Part shown: one piece after another, positions 26,498 through 38,599 of the stretch
Position numbering within the stretch: position 1 is the first letter of the stretch
Layout of the letters: every line of letters starts with the position of its first letter
From: Sabellastarte sp. h YS-2021
Taxonomy: Eukaryota; Annelida; Polychaeta; Sabellida; Sabellidae
Assembly: GCA_964017235.1 (NCBI GenBank)
Contig: OZ024929.1
Coordinates: 163,045,609-163,109,608, forward strand
DNA length: 64,000 nt
Direction: 5' to 3'
Notes under the pieces: model-generated
Databases searched by the model: none
Told to the model about the DNA's origin: nothing
The model's input: only the letters and a program-made list of their open reading frames with translations
Position numbers and translations under genes: made by a program

Positions 26498-26692
26498 AAG
26501 ACCACTGCCGTGGTGTGTATCTCCCGCCGAGCATTAAAGCAGAAGAAATAGCTTTTCCGAGATATTCACAATTTTTCATTTTTGTGTGTGAAAGGTCTTC
26601 CAAAAGTAGGTGAATGAGTTATTTGAGAAAAATTGGCTATCTGCAATACTATTAAGAGATAATTCACATTTACTCATTTTGAGTAGGTGAAT
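26497..26692 (+). mobile_element. Family A element, 5' fragment
   Basis: CAAGACCACTGCCGTGGTG, TATCTCCCGCCG and the first part of a 133-bp monomer, ended by the family D start AACTAGATTGGGCC. Confidence 0.6.
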
Positions 26693-26887
26693 AACTAGAT
26701 TGGGCCAACTCGGCGCCAACATATCCCCAGACAGGTCATCACTCACGCCACAGGTTTTGATCGGGAATTTTTTAAAGCATAATTACCCATTATTATATGA
26801 ACTTCAGCACATCAATCTACTCTGTTTGTATCTTCCCAAGAAGATGGTGTATCCCCAGACGCCGAATACATAACTCAAATTATATTT

Positions 26888-27200
26888 TCAATCTTCCTGC
26901 AATGATAACTCTAAACCTATTTTCAAAGTATTTATTAATAAATGATTGATGATTGAATGTCCATTCTAAAATAATAATCCCAAAAGAGCATATCTCTTTC
27001 TATATTTGTTGACAAATAAAATATTATTTTTAACTCAACATCATACTTTTCAATCTTCCTGCAATGATAACTCTTAACCTAATTTCAAAGTATTTAAATG
27101 ATTGATGATTGAATGTCCATTCTAAAATTCATAATCCCAAAAGCGCATATCTGTTTCTATATTTGTTCACAAATAAAATATTATTTAAAAAAAAATTATT
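26888..27200 (+). repeat. Two-copy 162-bp direct repeat
   Basis: CAATCTTCCTGCAATGATAA begins copies at about 26889 and 27051; both run to TTCACAAATAAAATATTATT-like sequence with small gaps. Confidence 0.8.
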
Positions 27201-27261
27201 TATATTATTATTTTATTATATTATTTATAGAATTTGTAAATTGTTTTCAGTTATTCATTTC

Positions 27262-27492
27262 GGGGGCCACGGTGGCAGAGTGGTAACATTCTCGCCTCCC
27301 ACCTCTGCGGCCGGGGATCGATCCCCGTCATGGCCGTAAGTGGGAAAGCTGGTAGTTGCTTGCCGTTGGTCGGCAGTTTACAGTACAGAACCCTAGCGAA
27401 CTCTATGTACTGGTTTCCTCTGCCCTTCCAACTACCCGTCGTGATATGACCTGTACAGTGTTGAAAGCGACGTAAAACCCCAAATAAACAAA
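27262..27492 (+). mobile_element. tRNA-derived SINE with 15-bp target-site duplication
   Basis: Head has an A-box-like TGGCAGAGTGG and B-box-like GGGGATCGATCCCC; the 3' end has GCGACGTAAAACCCC and the tail AAATAAACAAA. TCAGTTATTCATTTC flanks it exactly at 27247-27261 and 27493-27507. It is 231 bp and intact, so mobilised by a LINE and probably recent. It is inserted in the family D element. Confidence 0.9.
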
Positions 27493-28059
27493 TCAGTTAT
27501 TCATTTCCTCTATTCCTATATATGTGGTCCATATATATGCAACCTAAATATGTGACACAATCTCAGTTCTGACTCCCCTTTGTGTTATATGATGAAGCCC
27601 ACCACCTCCTACCCCACCCCTCTCCCCTTCTCCACACCTCTCTCACTATTACACAAGATCTGCAACCCCATTGAGTTCTTTGTTTCTCATTTGATATCAC
27701 TAAATACCTTTGTTTATTTAGTGTCACTCAATATTGCTGGAGGTCCCAGAGGTGGGTGGGGGATGTGGGTTGGGACTACAGCATAAATGGTAAACAAACA
27801 ATCTGATATATATCAAAGGGGTAATCAAATACAAAAAGAATTGAGAATTTTAAGTATGTGATTATCAACTGAAATGAGTTCATAACTGTAGGAGCTGTGT
27901 CAAAATTAACTGAGGCAAGTTGAATAAAACTGGGCTAGTTGAGGGTTAAAAATCCCCTAGTTTTACTACATAAGGATATACTTTTATTAATATTGGGACT
28001 TAAAGCTCACCAGAAAATAACAGTGTCCATTTTGCCTACTTGAATATGTTTAACCAGTT

Positions 28060-30100
28060 TCATTTTAAAGAGTTAAAAACTCAGCAAGCAGAGGTACAAC
28101 ACACAAAAATAAGTTCTTAAAAGACTAAGATAGCCATAACATCATTAATATTCAAAATTTAAAGAGACAGGCACTTCCTTTTAAAAATTCAAAGATTTCA
28201 GCTCTATGACCCACATAGTTTGACAGTTACAGGGCTTTAAAGTGGCATAATGTCCATAAATTGGGTTTCTGTGGGCATTTTACAATTGTTAAAGAGACCT
28301 TAGCAATTAAACTACAGATCTGAAACTTTTTGGGGGACATACATAACAAACAAAAATTAGATATAATACAGTTTAAGACTTGTCACACTAAGCATTTCCA
28401 AATTACAGGGCAAAATACAGTAGAAAATGTCAAAAAAGGTCACTTGGATGAGTGTCTATGGTCGTCATACACAGGTTCAATGTCTACTACAGGCCTTGAT
28501 GTTCGGTACATGGAAAAAGAAGACGCTTAATAATGTATTCCTAGTTGAGATTTCAGCCCTGTCAGTCACATAGTTTAACAGTCACAGGGCTGAAAAGTGG
28601 CAAAAAGTCCAAATATTGGGTCTCTGTGGGCCTTTTAGAGACCTCAATGTGACCTTCAAATTGAAGCTTCAGACTTAAAATCTTTCACAATCAGAGATTA
28701 TACATAGAATGTATATCTAATATAGTTTGAAACTTCTCAGACTTACCATTCCAAGTTACAAGGCAAAATATGTAAAAAATGTCTAAAAAGGGTCACTCGG
28801 GTGAGTATCTATGGTCGTCATACACAGGTTAAATATCTACTAAAGGCCTTGATGTTCAGCACATGTAAAAAGAACATAATAATATATTCCCAGATGAGAT
28901 TTCAGCTCTATCAGTCACATAGTTTAACAGTCACAGGGCTTAAAAGTGGCAAAAAGTCCAAATATTGGGTCTCTGTGGGCCTTTTAGAGACCTCAATGTG
29001 AACTTTAAATCAAAGCTTCAGATTTAAAATCTTTCACAATCAAAGGTTACACATAGAATGTATATCTAATACAGTTTGAAACTTCTCAAGACTTACCATT
29101 TCCAAGTTACAGGGAAAAATATGTGAAAAATGTCTAAAAAGGGTCACTCGGGTGGGTGTTATGGTCCTCACACACAAGTTAAATGTCTACTTAAAGCCTT
29201 TATTTCTGGCACATGTAAAAATGACATAATGATATATTCCCAGGTGAGATTTCAGCTCTATCAGTAACATAGTTTAACAGTCACAGGGCTTAAAAGTGGC
29301 AAAAAGGCAAAATATCGGGTCTCTGTGGGCCTTTTAGAGACCTCAATGTGACCTTCAAATCAAAGCTTCAGACTAAAAATCTTTCACATTCAAAGGTTAC
29401 ACATAGAATGTATATCTAATACAGTTTGAAACTTCTCAGACTTACCATTTCCAAGTTACAGGGAAAAATATGTGAAAAATGTCTTATAAGGGTCACTCGG
29501 GTGGGTGTTTATGGTCCTCACACACAGGTTAAATGTCTATTAAAGGCCTAAATTTTGGGGCAGATATAAGAAAACACATAGATATATTCTCAGATGATAT
29601 TTAACTTAGATGAGAGACATAGTTTGAAAGCTACAGTGCTCGAAAGTGGCAAAAAGTGCATAAATTGGGTCTCTGTGGGCACTTTTGAGACCTTAAGTCG
29701 ACCCCTTTGGGTAAACCTACAGCCCTAAAATTTTCTACAGACAAGGATTACATATCAAAGTTATACCTAGTGCAGTTTGAGACTCATCAGAGTTACCACT
29801 TCCAAATTATAGGGCAAAATATGTGAAAAATATAGCAAAAAATCCCTAAGTGGGGGTCTTTATGGGCCTCAAACACAATTTTCTCCTCAACTTAAAGTCG
29901 TGATTTTCGGCACATGTACTAAGAACATATTAATGTGTTCTCAGGTGAAATTTCAGCCAGCTGAGCATCATAGTTTGTGACCTAGAGGGCTCTTAGTGGC
30001 CAAAAGTGCAATTTCTGACCCTAAGGTGGCCATAAGTTCTCTTTTATTGGGAGTTTAAGGTCACCTTAAAATAGGGATCTTCCTTTGGACACCCTTAACA
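28060..30100 (+). repeat. 350-bp tandem array (family D)
   Basis: About six units spaced 348-352 bp, each with CACATAGTTTAACAGTCACA, GGGTCTCTGTGGGCCTTTTA and GGTCACTCGGGTG. Units diverge towards the right end. Not coding. Confidence 0.8.
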
Positions 30101-30167
30101 TGTGTACCAAGTTTGAAAAAAAAATATTAATTTGTTTTTGAGTTATCGCGTCCACAAGGAAATTTCT

Positions 30168-30168
<1 letters not shown>

Positions 30169-30206
<38 letters not shown>
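30169..30206 (+). repeat. CGG trinucleotide repeat
   Basis: About twelve perfect CGG units directly before the family D 3' hairpin, in strong contrast to the AT-rich surroundings. Confidence 0.95.
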
Positions 30207-30207
<1 letters not shown>

Positions 30208-30255
30208 GACGGACCTGAATCCAATATATCCCCGACTTTCGTCTGGGGATATAAT

Positions 30256-31149
30256 TACATATGTTCAGAGTGACTATTTCATCTCAAAATAAGTTCTTCT
30301 AAACATTGAACGTTTTTCCCCTGAAATACTACAAAAATGATATCTTGTATCAATGTATTCTTTAATCAAAAGGATTTACACTAAAATTAAATCAATAAGG
30401 AGTAAAAGCATTTGGAGAGCATAAAACCTCCCCCTAGACCCAATGCCTGTAATGTGGCCAACAAGTTCAATGAAAAAAAAACTTCTTTAAAATTCCTGGA
30501 TCAAAACTGTGATTTGTATAATCACAAAACTAAATCATCTGTCTCATACCATTGTCAATAAATCTTCAATATTTCATTTAAATCTATCCACAACTTTTTT
30601 TAGTTATTTTGCAAACAAATAAGTAAATGCACACCACAAATTACATACACCTCATCAGGGATTAAAAAAGATTTTGTGTACAAGTTATTCTGATGAAATC
30701 ACAAAGCTTATCCTACTGGTAATCAATTTCAAGATAACCTACCCCTCAAGATAATTAACCCCCTCTTTTCCATATGATCTGCAATCTGTTTTTAAGCTAA
30801 TTTCCCCCGTTTTTAAGATGATTTGCCCTTTTTATGGAAAGTTTTGCTAATTTTCAATGAATATATTGTCTATTTTCATTTTATAAAAAATTGTGTTAAA
30901 ATGGAAGAAATGAACGTTTCAGTGATATCTAATATTGCATTATATTGTCAGCTGAAGAAGGGGGAAAACTTACATATTTTATTCATTAATGACCAGCTAC
31001 GAAGTCATCAACCAGACCTTAAGGAGCCACCCATACCAACTGAATGTTGTACCCTAGATCGACGAAGACCTCTACCAAACCAGAGTGGACAACCACCACT
31101 GGACCAACACCACAGCCAACAGATTACTTCATTACTAGAGGTCAAAATA
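30256..31149. other. Intron sequence without recognised genes
   Basis: No gene or known repeat. It contains one arm (30673-30713) of a 41-bp perfect inverted repeat whose other arm is at 31430-31470. The 125-codon ORF at 30823-31200 shows no recognisable domain and runs into a family A relic. Confidence 0.6.
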
Positions 31150-32167
31150 TACGAAATATATGGTCTTCTTGTAATGATGATCCCACTTGACCTTGAATGA
31201 GGGGTCAACTGTCAAATATGACACTTGCAAAACATTTACAGGCCATGATTTGTCACAAGTTGTTTTCATATTCTGAAGCCCTAGGACCAATTACAAGGGA
31301 GATATAAGGACTTTTTAGTAGGATGACCCTATTTGACCTTGAAGCAGGGGTTAGAGGTCAAATTTAACGCTTGCAAAAGATTCACAGGCCATGATTTCCT
31401 ATAAATTGTTCTCACATTTTGAAGCCCCAGGATAAGCTTTGTGATTTCATCAGAATAACTTGTACACAAATAATAAGAGAGGTATAAGAGCTTTTTAGTA
31501 TGATGACCCAAACTGACCTTGAATCAAGAGTCAAAGGCCAATTTGGCACATGCTAAAGATTTGCAGGCCATGACATCCTATAGTTTAGTTTCACATTTTC
31601 AAGTCATAGACACAATACAAGAGATGCAAGGCCTATTTTTGTACAATGACCCCACCTGACCTAGAAGCAGGGGTCAAAGGTCAAATTTAACACTTGCAAA
31701 AGATTCACAGGCCATGATTTCCTAAGAGTTGTTTTCTCATTCTGAACCCCTAAGACCAATGATAGGGAGACATTAGGCCTTTTTGATATGATGACCCTTA
31801 TTTGACATTAAAGATGTGACATGACAGCTATTTTGTTTTCAAAACAAGGCCAAAATTACTCTTATGCAAGCTTTCCTAGCCATATACCTTTTGTGCAAAT
31901 CTGATGAAGCTAGCTGCAATATTTTAAGTTTTAGAACATACAGATGATTTTGAAACAATTCACAATGGCAGACATTTTTTTAAATGAGGACAAAGTTTTT
32001 AGACATGTTTTCATAGTCAAAACATTCTCTGCAAATTTGGGGAAGATCTCTTCATAAATTAATGTGATATAAAGGTTTATGGTAAAAGGTGACAAAGAAA
32101 CACATTGACACATGCATGGAATGCATTTCATAATCACTCAACTTTGGCCTTTGGCCAGCGGGAGGTA
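31150..32167 (+). mobile_element. Degraded family A element
   Basis: Repeated AGGCCATGATTTCCTATAA-type units and TTTTGTTTTCAAAACAAGGCC, ending in a decayed hairpin ACTTTGGCCTTTGGCCAGCG and GGAGGTAA. The 5' end and the ACGG repeat are decayed. Resembles 6208-8192 and 49373-49976. Confidence 0.55.
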
Positions 32168-33081
32168 AAAATGCAACTGTAACTGTTTTAAGAGTGCACC
32201 TTTTTAAGACTGAAATTAAATAAAGCGTGGAACATCCACAAACTTAACATCCACAAAGATCCAAATATCTTAAGAGTGTTGCCATGGCAACAGTTGTTGC
32301 CAGATACCACCCAAAATCTGCCAGCTCTAGATCCTCTTGGGGAAAACATATACAGAAAACTTGGTGAAAATCCATGCATGGGTTTAGGCTGTGGTACACC
32401 CACAAGCTTTAAGTCCACTGCCGCACCCAGTCAGTGTAGGCAATGCCCTTTATGGGCTGGGGTTAAAAACAAAGGGGAAAAATACATATTTATTGTATAT
32501 TCTTTAATAAAAAAGTTTTTACCAATTATCTACTATTGTTCAATAGGGGAAATTGTTTTACAGTGCCGAATCTCTTTAGAAAATGTGGGCAAATTGTATT
32601 GTGGGCATATCATCTTGATACCCTGGTAATCTACCAGTGAACGCCTGCTTAACACTTAATGCTCATTTGATATAGTTCTTGACATTTATCCATGTATTTT
32701 GAATACAGGCATTCAGTTTTCCTGATTTCACACAATAGGGCAGGCAATAAAGTATATTCCTCTTAAAATACAACTCCTGGAGGCTAATCTAAAGTTTTCC
32801 TCAACGGGCAGGTTTTCAATATGACAATGCAAATGGACAATGACAAATATCAAATACCAGTGCACTTCTTGATCTCGGAACTGCCTCATTAATATTAATA
32901 TAACTGCTATTGATCGAGACTTTTTCAGAAGGCTTGTTAAGAATTTGATCAACTTATAATGGAAGTGCTCCAGATGTGATTCCTTGACATTTGAAACTTT
33001 CACAGCTGTCTGTCATGTCTGTCAACTGCTGGACTGGCTATTACAGTATATCAGAGACAGGGAATTTACTCATTAATATTA
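32168..33081. other. Intron with repeat relics
   Basis: Near 32435-32470 a family-F-like hairpin end (AATGCCCTTTATGGGCTGGG) is visible, and CTACCAGTGAACGCC at 32629 matches the foldback end at 52511. No gene recognised. Confidence 0.45.
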
Positions 33082-34240
33082 ACCTGAAAAATGTTTATGC
33101 TTACATAAACAAAGCGTCCCTTACGGCTTAATTCTTTATAGTATAAAATAAGCTTTGCAATAGGCTCAGAATGCATAAAGCATCAATACTTACAAAAGGT
33201 TGAAAGTTACACCATAAAACTACTTAATTAAAGAGTAACAGTGCTTTATAAATGCCATCTATGTATTTACATTTTGGAAAAAGGCGTAGTAAAATTTGAG
33301 CCTTTAAAAAGCAGGCCTGGGCAAAATGTATTTGTGTTTGTATTCATAAGTATTTGAATACATTTTTTAAAGTATTCGTATTCATATTCAAATAATTTTG
33401 TGAAAAATGCAAAGTATTCATATTCGAATACATTTCAAAAGTATTCGTATTCATGAATACTTTTATGAATACATTTAATATTTTTCACTTTTTGTTGATT
33501 TTTTTCACCCTGTACTGACAAGTTTTAGATATAAATATGAAATTTGGCTGTCTATCATTATGTGCCTAGGAAAACTAACAAGACATTTAATAAATACTTT
33601 TAATCAGTAAATGTTGACGAATGTGTAACATAATAATGACAGTGTCATGTTGGAACAAAATAGTTAGGATTATAACTTCTTCTCTTAACATCTCATAAAT
33701 GCAATTTGTTATATATGAGTAATTCTTAGGCAAACTTATGTGACACCTATTGTGACAGTCTTATAGTAGTAGTAATCCCATCTTTAAGATTTCCAAAGCA
33801 ATGGTTATCTGGCTATTTCAGTTAAATACAAGATGTTTAGGGCACTAAGATGTCCTTTTCAAAAAAAAAAAACAAAAAAAAACCTCCTTTGAGTAGCACA
33901 TGTTTATCAGATTGAATATTCAGATCTTGGAGCAAAAATGAATTCTTGTCAAGTATGATGTAAATCTGAACCATCATTTACTGAATTGTCCTTTCATGTT
34001 TGTATATTTGTTCAGAAAGGTAAAATTTTTAAGATTCATTAAAAATAATCGTATGAATTGGGGTTTAGTTAAAATGTATTCATAAATGTATTTGAATACT
34101 TTTCAAAAAGTATTCGTATTCGAATACTTTTGAAACTGATGTATTCGTATTCATATTTGTATTCATGCCCCAGGCCTGTTAAAAAGGCAAGAAGCTTATG
34201 ACACAATGCTTTGAACACATCTATCCCAATGAGTAAATAA
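33082..34240 (+). mobile_element. Family G 5' fragment split by a hAT element
   Basis: AAAGCGTCCCTTACGG (33113) and following sequence match 40173-40590, for example TTACACCATAAAACTACTTA. The match breaks at 33304-33311, where a hAT insertion lies, and resumes at 34187 (GCAAGAAGCTTATGACAC). Array and hairpin are missing. Confidence 0.65.
33312..34178. mobile_element. Non-autonomous hAT transposon with 8-bp TSD
   Basis: Begins CAGGCCTGGGC and ends GCCCCAGGCCTG. TTAAAAAG flanks both sides exactly (33304-33311, 34179-34186). Many subterminal GTATTCGTATTC/GAATAC repeats in both orientations, typical of hAT transposase binding regions. 867 bp, no transposase ORF. The family G copy at 40535-40550 has the empty site. 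Confidence 0.9.
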
Positions 34241-34279
34241 AAGGTCAATGTTCCCACAAGCCTATTTATATTTTATAAA

Positions 34280-36617
34280 CAAGACCACTGCCGCGGTGTG
34301 TATCTCCCGCCGAGCATTAAAGGGGAGGAAATACCTTTTCCGAGATATTCACGATTTTTCATTTTCCGCTAAAATCCAAGATGACATTTTTCCCCTAGGC
34401 ACAGAATACTGTTGTACTACCCTGTGGGTCAAAAATTCGCTCAAAATTGCTCTGTCTGTTACAATTTCGAAGATATTTTCAATGTTTATTTTCTGCTAAA
34501 ATCCAAGATAGCCGCCAAAAGTGGCGAAAATTGAAATTTTTCCCTTTTGCATAGTATACTCATGTATTACCCTGCGGGTCAAAAATTCACCCGAAATCGC
34601 TCTATCTCTTACGGTTTTCGAGATATTAAGACTTTTTCATTTTCCGCAAAAATCAAAGTAGCTATTACTCAGTTAGCTATGGACCTACAGGTCTCAAAAT
34701 TTGCCATTACACAATACATCAAAAAGTAGGTGAACAACATATTTGACAAAAATCCTTTAAATTCAACAGTTTTGCTGTGATAAGTGATTTACTCAATGGA
34801 AAACCATGAAAGTAGCTATTACTCAGTTAGCTATGGACCTATAGCTCTGAAACTTTGCCATGACACAGAACACTAAAAAGTACATGAACAACATATTTGA
34901 CAAAAATCCTGTAAATTTAATAGTTTTGCTGTTATACGTGATTTACTCAATGGAGAACCATCAAAGTAGCTATTACTCAGTTAGTTATGGACTTACAAAT
35001 CTCAAAATTTGCCATTACACAGTACAAAAAAAGTAGCTAAACAACATATCTGAGAAAAATCCTTTAAATTCAACAGTTTTGCTGTTATAAGTGATTTACT
35101 CAATGGAGAACCATTAAAGTAGCTATTACTCGGTTAGCTATGGACCTACAGCTCTCAAAATTTGCCATTTCACAGTACATCAAAAAGTAGGTGAAGAACA
35201 TATTTGACAAAAATCTTCTAAATTCAACAGTTTTGCTGTTAAAGGTGATTTACTCAATGGAAACCCTCAAAGTAGCTATTACTCAGGTAGCTATGGAGAT
35301 ACAGCTGTGAAAATTTCCCATGACACAGTACATCAAATAGTAAGTGAACAACATATTTGACAATAATTCTCTAAATTTAATAGTTTTGGAGTTATAAGTG
35401 ATTTACTCATTGTTGAAATTCAAAGTAGCCATTACTCAGTTACTATGGAGATACAGCTCTGAAACTTTTCCACGACACAGAACATTAAAAAGTAACTGAT
35501 TAACATATTTGACAATAATTCCCTAAATTCAATAGTTTTGGAGGTATAAGTGATTTATTCAATGTTGAAATTAAGAAATTTCAAAGTAGCTATTACTCAG
35601 TTAGCTATGGACTTACAGCTCTGAAAATTCACCACGACACAGTACATCAAAAAGTAGATAAACAACATATTTGACAAAAATCCTCTATATTCAATAGTTT
35701 TTGAGTTATAAGTGACTAGCTGAATGGTCAAATGTTAAACTTACTGTAGCTATTACTCAGCTAGCTATGGTGCTACACCTTGGAAACCTCACCATGATAT
35801 AGTACATGAAGGAGTTGTTCAACAACATATTGAGACCAATATTGTAAGTAACAGTTACAAAGATAAAAGCAACTTACTCATTTTGGTCATTGTTAAAAAC
35901 AGAAAATAGCAATTACTCACTTAGCTATCAAGATAGACCCCCTAAATATGGTACCATCTTGTAGGCATGGAGAAAGTAGCTGAACAATATATTTTACAGA
36001 AATGCTCTAAATGCAGTCGTTTTGGAGTTATGAGCACTTTACTGAAAGTAGCCACCATTGCTATTACTCAGTCAGCTATGGACCTAGGTCTGAAAAAACA
36101 GCATCAAATGAAAAGACATAAGCAATAAGGTCATAAAACATTGAAAAGGCCAAGGAGAGACCGGTGAGGATACCTGCAACACTTTTCTTTGGACAGACCT
36201 TTAGGCCTTACATTCTGCTATTTGCAGAGATTTGGCAAGGCTCTGGCGGCCATGTTGGTTTTCAAAATAGGCCCAAAATCAATACCAAGCAGGCTATTTT
36301 TAGGCTGTATAAAAGTGCAACTACACACTTATGGCAGCCATCTAAATCAACAAAAAAAAACCATGGCAGAACACCTGAAAAAAAAACTATGGCAGCCATC
36401 TTGTTAACACCCGTTGCGGCCATCTTGTTTTTCCGAATCAGCCGAAAAAGATTCCCAGGCAACTTTTTCCAATGATGAATTTATCCTGCAAATTTGGAAG
36501 CTCTAGCTATAATATTTTAAGAGATAGAAAGGCTTTTGTAAAAGCGTGACGAACGGACGCACGGACAGAGGGCATTTTATAATCTCCCATACCGGGCCTA
36601 TCGGCCGGCGGGAGATA
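34280..36617 (+). mobile_element. Family A element with 153-bp array, complete
   Basis: 5' CAAGACCACTGCCGCGGTG and TATCTCCCGCCG; two 170-bp-like monomers; about nine repeats of 153-160 bp (CAAAGTAGCTATTACTCAG); a GGCAGCCATCTTG block; ACGGACGCACGG repeat; 3' hairpin at 36579-36617 ending CGGCGGGAGATAA. Non-coding. Confidence 0.75.
34650..36080 (+). repeat. 153-bp tandem array
   Basis: AGTAGCTATTACTCAGTTAGC recurs at about 34659, 34812, 34966, 35119, 35272 and 35425, a steady 153 bp, then less regularly. Each unit has CAACATATTTGACAAAAAT and GTGATTTACTCAATGG. Confidence 0.85.
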
Positions 36618-37025
36618 ATAATGTTCATTTCTATTTATATATAATTGCAAGTGTTTGACGAGTCCCCAGGGATTTAGATTCCAGGACATAAGCCCTCCCG
36701 TTCTAACAGGGGGTGACTAAAGCCCCCCCCCCACCACCACCACCACCACAAGCCCCCCTCCATTAGGACATAACATCCCCCCACCCCCAGCAACAACAAG
36801 TTATTAAATACACAATCTGTGAACTCAAACATTTATTTCGGAAAAACATCAGTATAAAACATATACATATAACAAAACATAAAGTTATGCTTCACCTTAT
36901 TACCTTATCACAAGGTCTCTGCATTCAAAGGAATATCATTTACACAAAATGCAAACTTAAATCTAAAATCTAATGGTGTATCCCACAGCACTGATGAATC
37001 TCTTGGTATCTTTTCCTTCATTTAG

Positions 37026-37709
37026 CTATTCTAAACACAGGATTTTCAACTTTTTCTGCAGGTCTTGTGTGGCTTTTCTTTGCCGTTTTACAGGGGGCTC
37101 ATCTCTCTCCATCAAGGCCAGTGTGGTCCAAACTTCTCTGATATCCTTCTTCACACACTCTATAAACACCCAAATAGAAGGGTGGTTCTGACCAACAAGT
37201 CTCCTGAATGAATTGTTCCACCCTTCACAAACATTGTTTGTTCATTGGCCTTCACTCACAGTCGCATCCAGCACATTCCACACTTCTGGGGCAAATAGGG
37301 GTGGGATCCTCTTCATTCTGATATTCTCTCTCCTGTTGATCCGTTTATAGGAACCACTCACATATGTCGTGTCGAAGTAATCTAATAGATCTTTAAGTTC
37401 TGGAGGGCAGGTGTCTTTCAAAAATTTTATATCATCTTTTTCACAGTACAAACCAACAAGCCCAAGTTCTTGAATCTTCCTGAATGTTGCTTGTGTCAAG
37501 TGGTAAAAGCACCCCTTAACTTTGACAAGAGAACCAAACACATTTCGTACAGCTTGATGTGCCGCCAGTTCAAAGTCCATGTGAATGCAATCCGGGTCTG
37601 GGGTGCAGCCACTCCCCTCACATGCATCAACAATGGCTTGGAAAAATTCCTCATAATGCAATCTTTTCTTCCCAGGTAGTAATCCATAGGCACAGGTTCC
37701 AGAGTACAT
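37026..37709 (-). pseudogene. MULE-domain (Mutator-like) transposase fragment
   Basis: Reads about 227 codons in one frame. Residues 1-155 include CIHMDFELAAHQAVRNVFG, then VKGCFYHLTQATFRKIQELG and the conserved Tyr-Phe of LLDYFDTTYVSG: the middle and end of a MULE transposase domain. A single TGA at 37244-37242 interrupts it, and the frame continues TNNVCEGWNNSFRRLVGQ, then HPSIWVFIECV, to TAG at 37026. TNNxxEGWNN and HPxIWxFIE are family hallmarks. The N-terminal part with the first catalytic Asp region is missing, and a possible acceptor (tttttag-like) precedes 37720. It could be a decayed transposon or a domesticated FLYWCH/MULE-type relic; the stop makes it non-functional as it stands. 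Confidence 0.75.
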
Positions 37710-38059
37710 ATAAAAGGACTAAAATTTAAGAAAAGGTATCTTTAATCTGAAGTTCCAGAGTACACATCAAAGGGTTAAAATGTATGAAAAGGTATCTTTA
37801 ATCTTAGGTTCCAGAGTACACATAAAAGGGCTAAAATGGATGAAAAGTGATTCATTAAAAGGTGTCTTTAATTTTTTTTTTCCATTTATCTGAAAATCAG
37901 TATGAAAAGGGATTCCTAAAATGGTGTTTTCAAACTTAGATTAAAGTTTAACTGTATTGCATGAGTTATATTTAATAGCAGTTATTTTCTAAAGGGGTCT
38001 TATGTCACCATTCCTTATGATGTGTTTTGATGTAAGGGGTGAGGGGCATCTGTTAAACT

Positions 38060-38290
38060 ATTTATTACTGACAAATATTTCTAAAGGGGGGCTTTGGTCA
38101 CCCCCCCCCCCCCCCCCCCCCCCACCCCCTTAAAAATAGTGGGGCTTCTGTTTAACAGTATTTCCTCAGTTACTCCTTCATTACTGACAAATATTTCTAA
38201 AGGGGGGCTTTGGTCACTCCACCCCCCCACCCCCTTAAAAAAGAGGGGGGGGGGGCTTCTGCCCTATGCTTCTGAAAAAGGGGGGCTTGT
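38060..38290 (+). repeat. G/C-tract-rich duplicated unit
   Basis: TTACTGACAAATATTTCTAA, GGGGGGCTTTGGTCAC occurs twice; contains a run of 23 C at 38101-38123 and several runs of 6-11 G. Copy number and tract length are likely assembly-sensitive. Confidence 0.8.
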
Positions 38291-38599
38291 GTCGGGGGAA
38301 TGCAGAAGAATGGACGTCATCAGAAATGTTAATGAGCTGAAAATGGGAATTTATAAATGTGTCATTATCAAAGTGCTGCACTGAAATAAGTTTGTAAATA
38401 TTTGGACCCAGTTTTTTACAATAAAACAAACATAATTTGATGCATATCATAATTTTAGATGATGACAACAAAATAGGAATATATTTTGCCTGCTTTAACA
38501 GTATGTATAAGTCGTGAGTGCAATTTCAAAAAGTTACACCCTTTGCACTAAGCTATGAAAATAACATTAAGATAATGACATCATTAATATTGAAATATT

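Larger units (their letters stand above)
26693..30255 (+). mobile_element. Family D element with 350-bp array
   Basis: 5' AACTAGATTGGGCCAACTCG; subterminal ATATCCCCAGAC at 26721; a 162-bp direct duplication; a SINE insertion; about six 350-bp units (28060-30100); a CGG repeat; 3' hairpin TATATCCCCGAC/GTCTGGGGATATA at 30225-30253. 5' motif and hairpin arm are inverse. Non-coding. Confidence 0.7.
36683..38300. mobile_element. Candidate element around the MULE fragment with C-rich inverted ends
   Basis: Left edge GGACATAAGCCCTCCC and GGGGGTGACTAAAGCCCCCC; right edge GGGGGGCTTTGGTCACCCCC and GGGGGGCTTGTGTC, which are imperfectly inverted. A 118-bp unit is duplicated at 38060-38220 and a 75-bp unit is repeated at 37690-37860. 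No clear target-site duplication. Confidence 0.4.

Noticed and set aside
27262..27330. Functional tRNA gene
   Set aside because: A- and B-box-like motifs are present, but the cloverleaf is incomplete and the unit continues into a SINE body with tail and TSDs.
30823..31200. 125-codon ORF
   Set aside because: No recognisable domain, low-complexity Pro/Gln/His end, and it runs into a degraded family A repeat.
36164..36475. 103-codon ORF
   Set aside because: It overlaps the GGCAGCCATCTTG block of a family A element, which recurs without a conserved frame.
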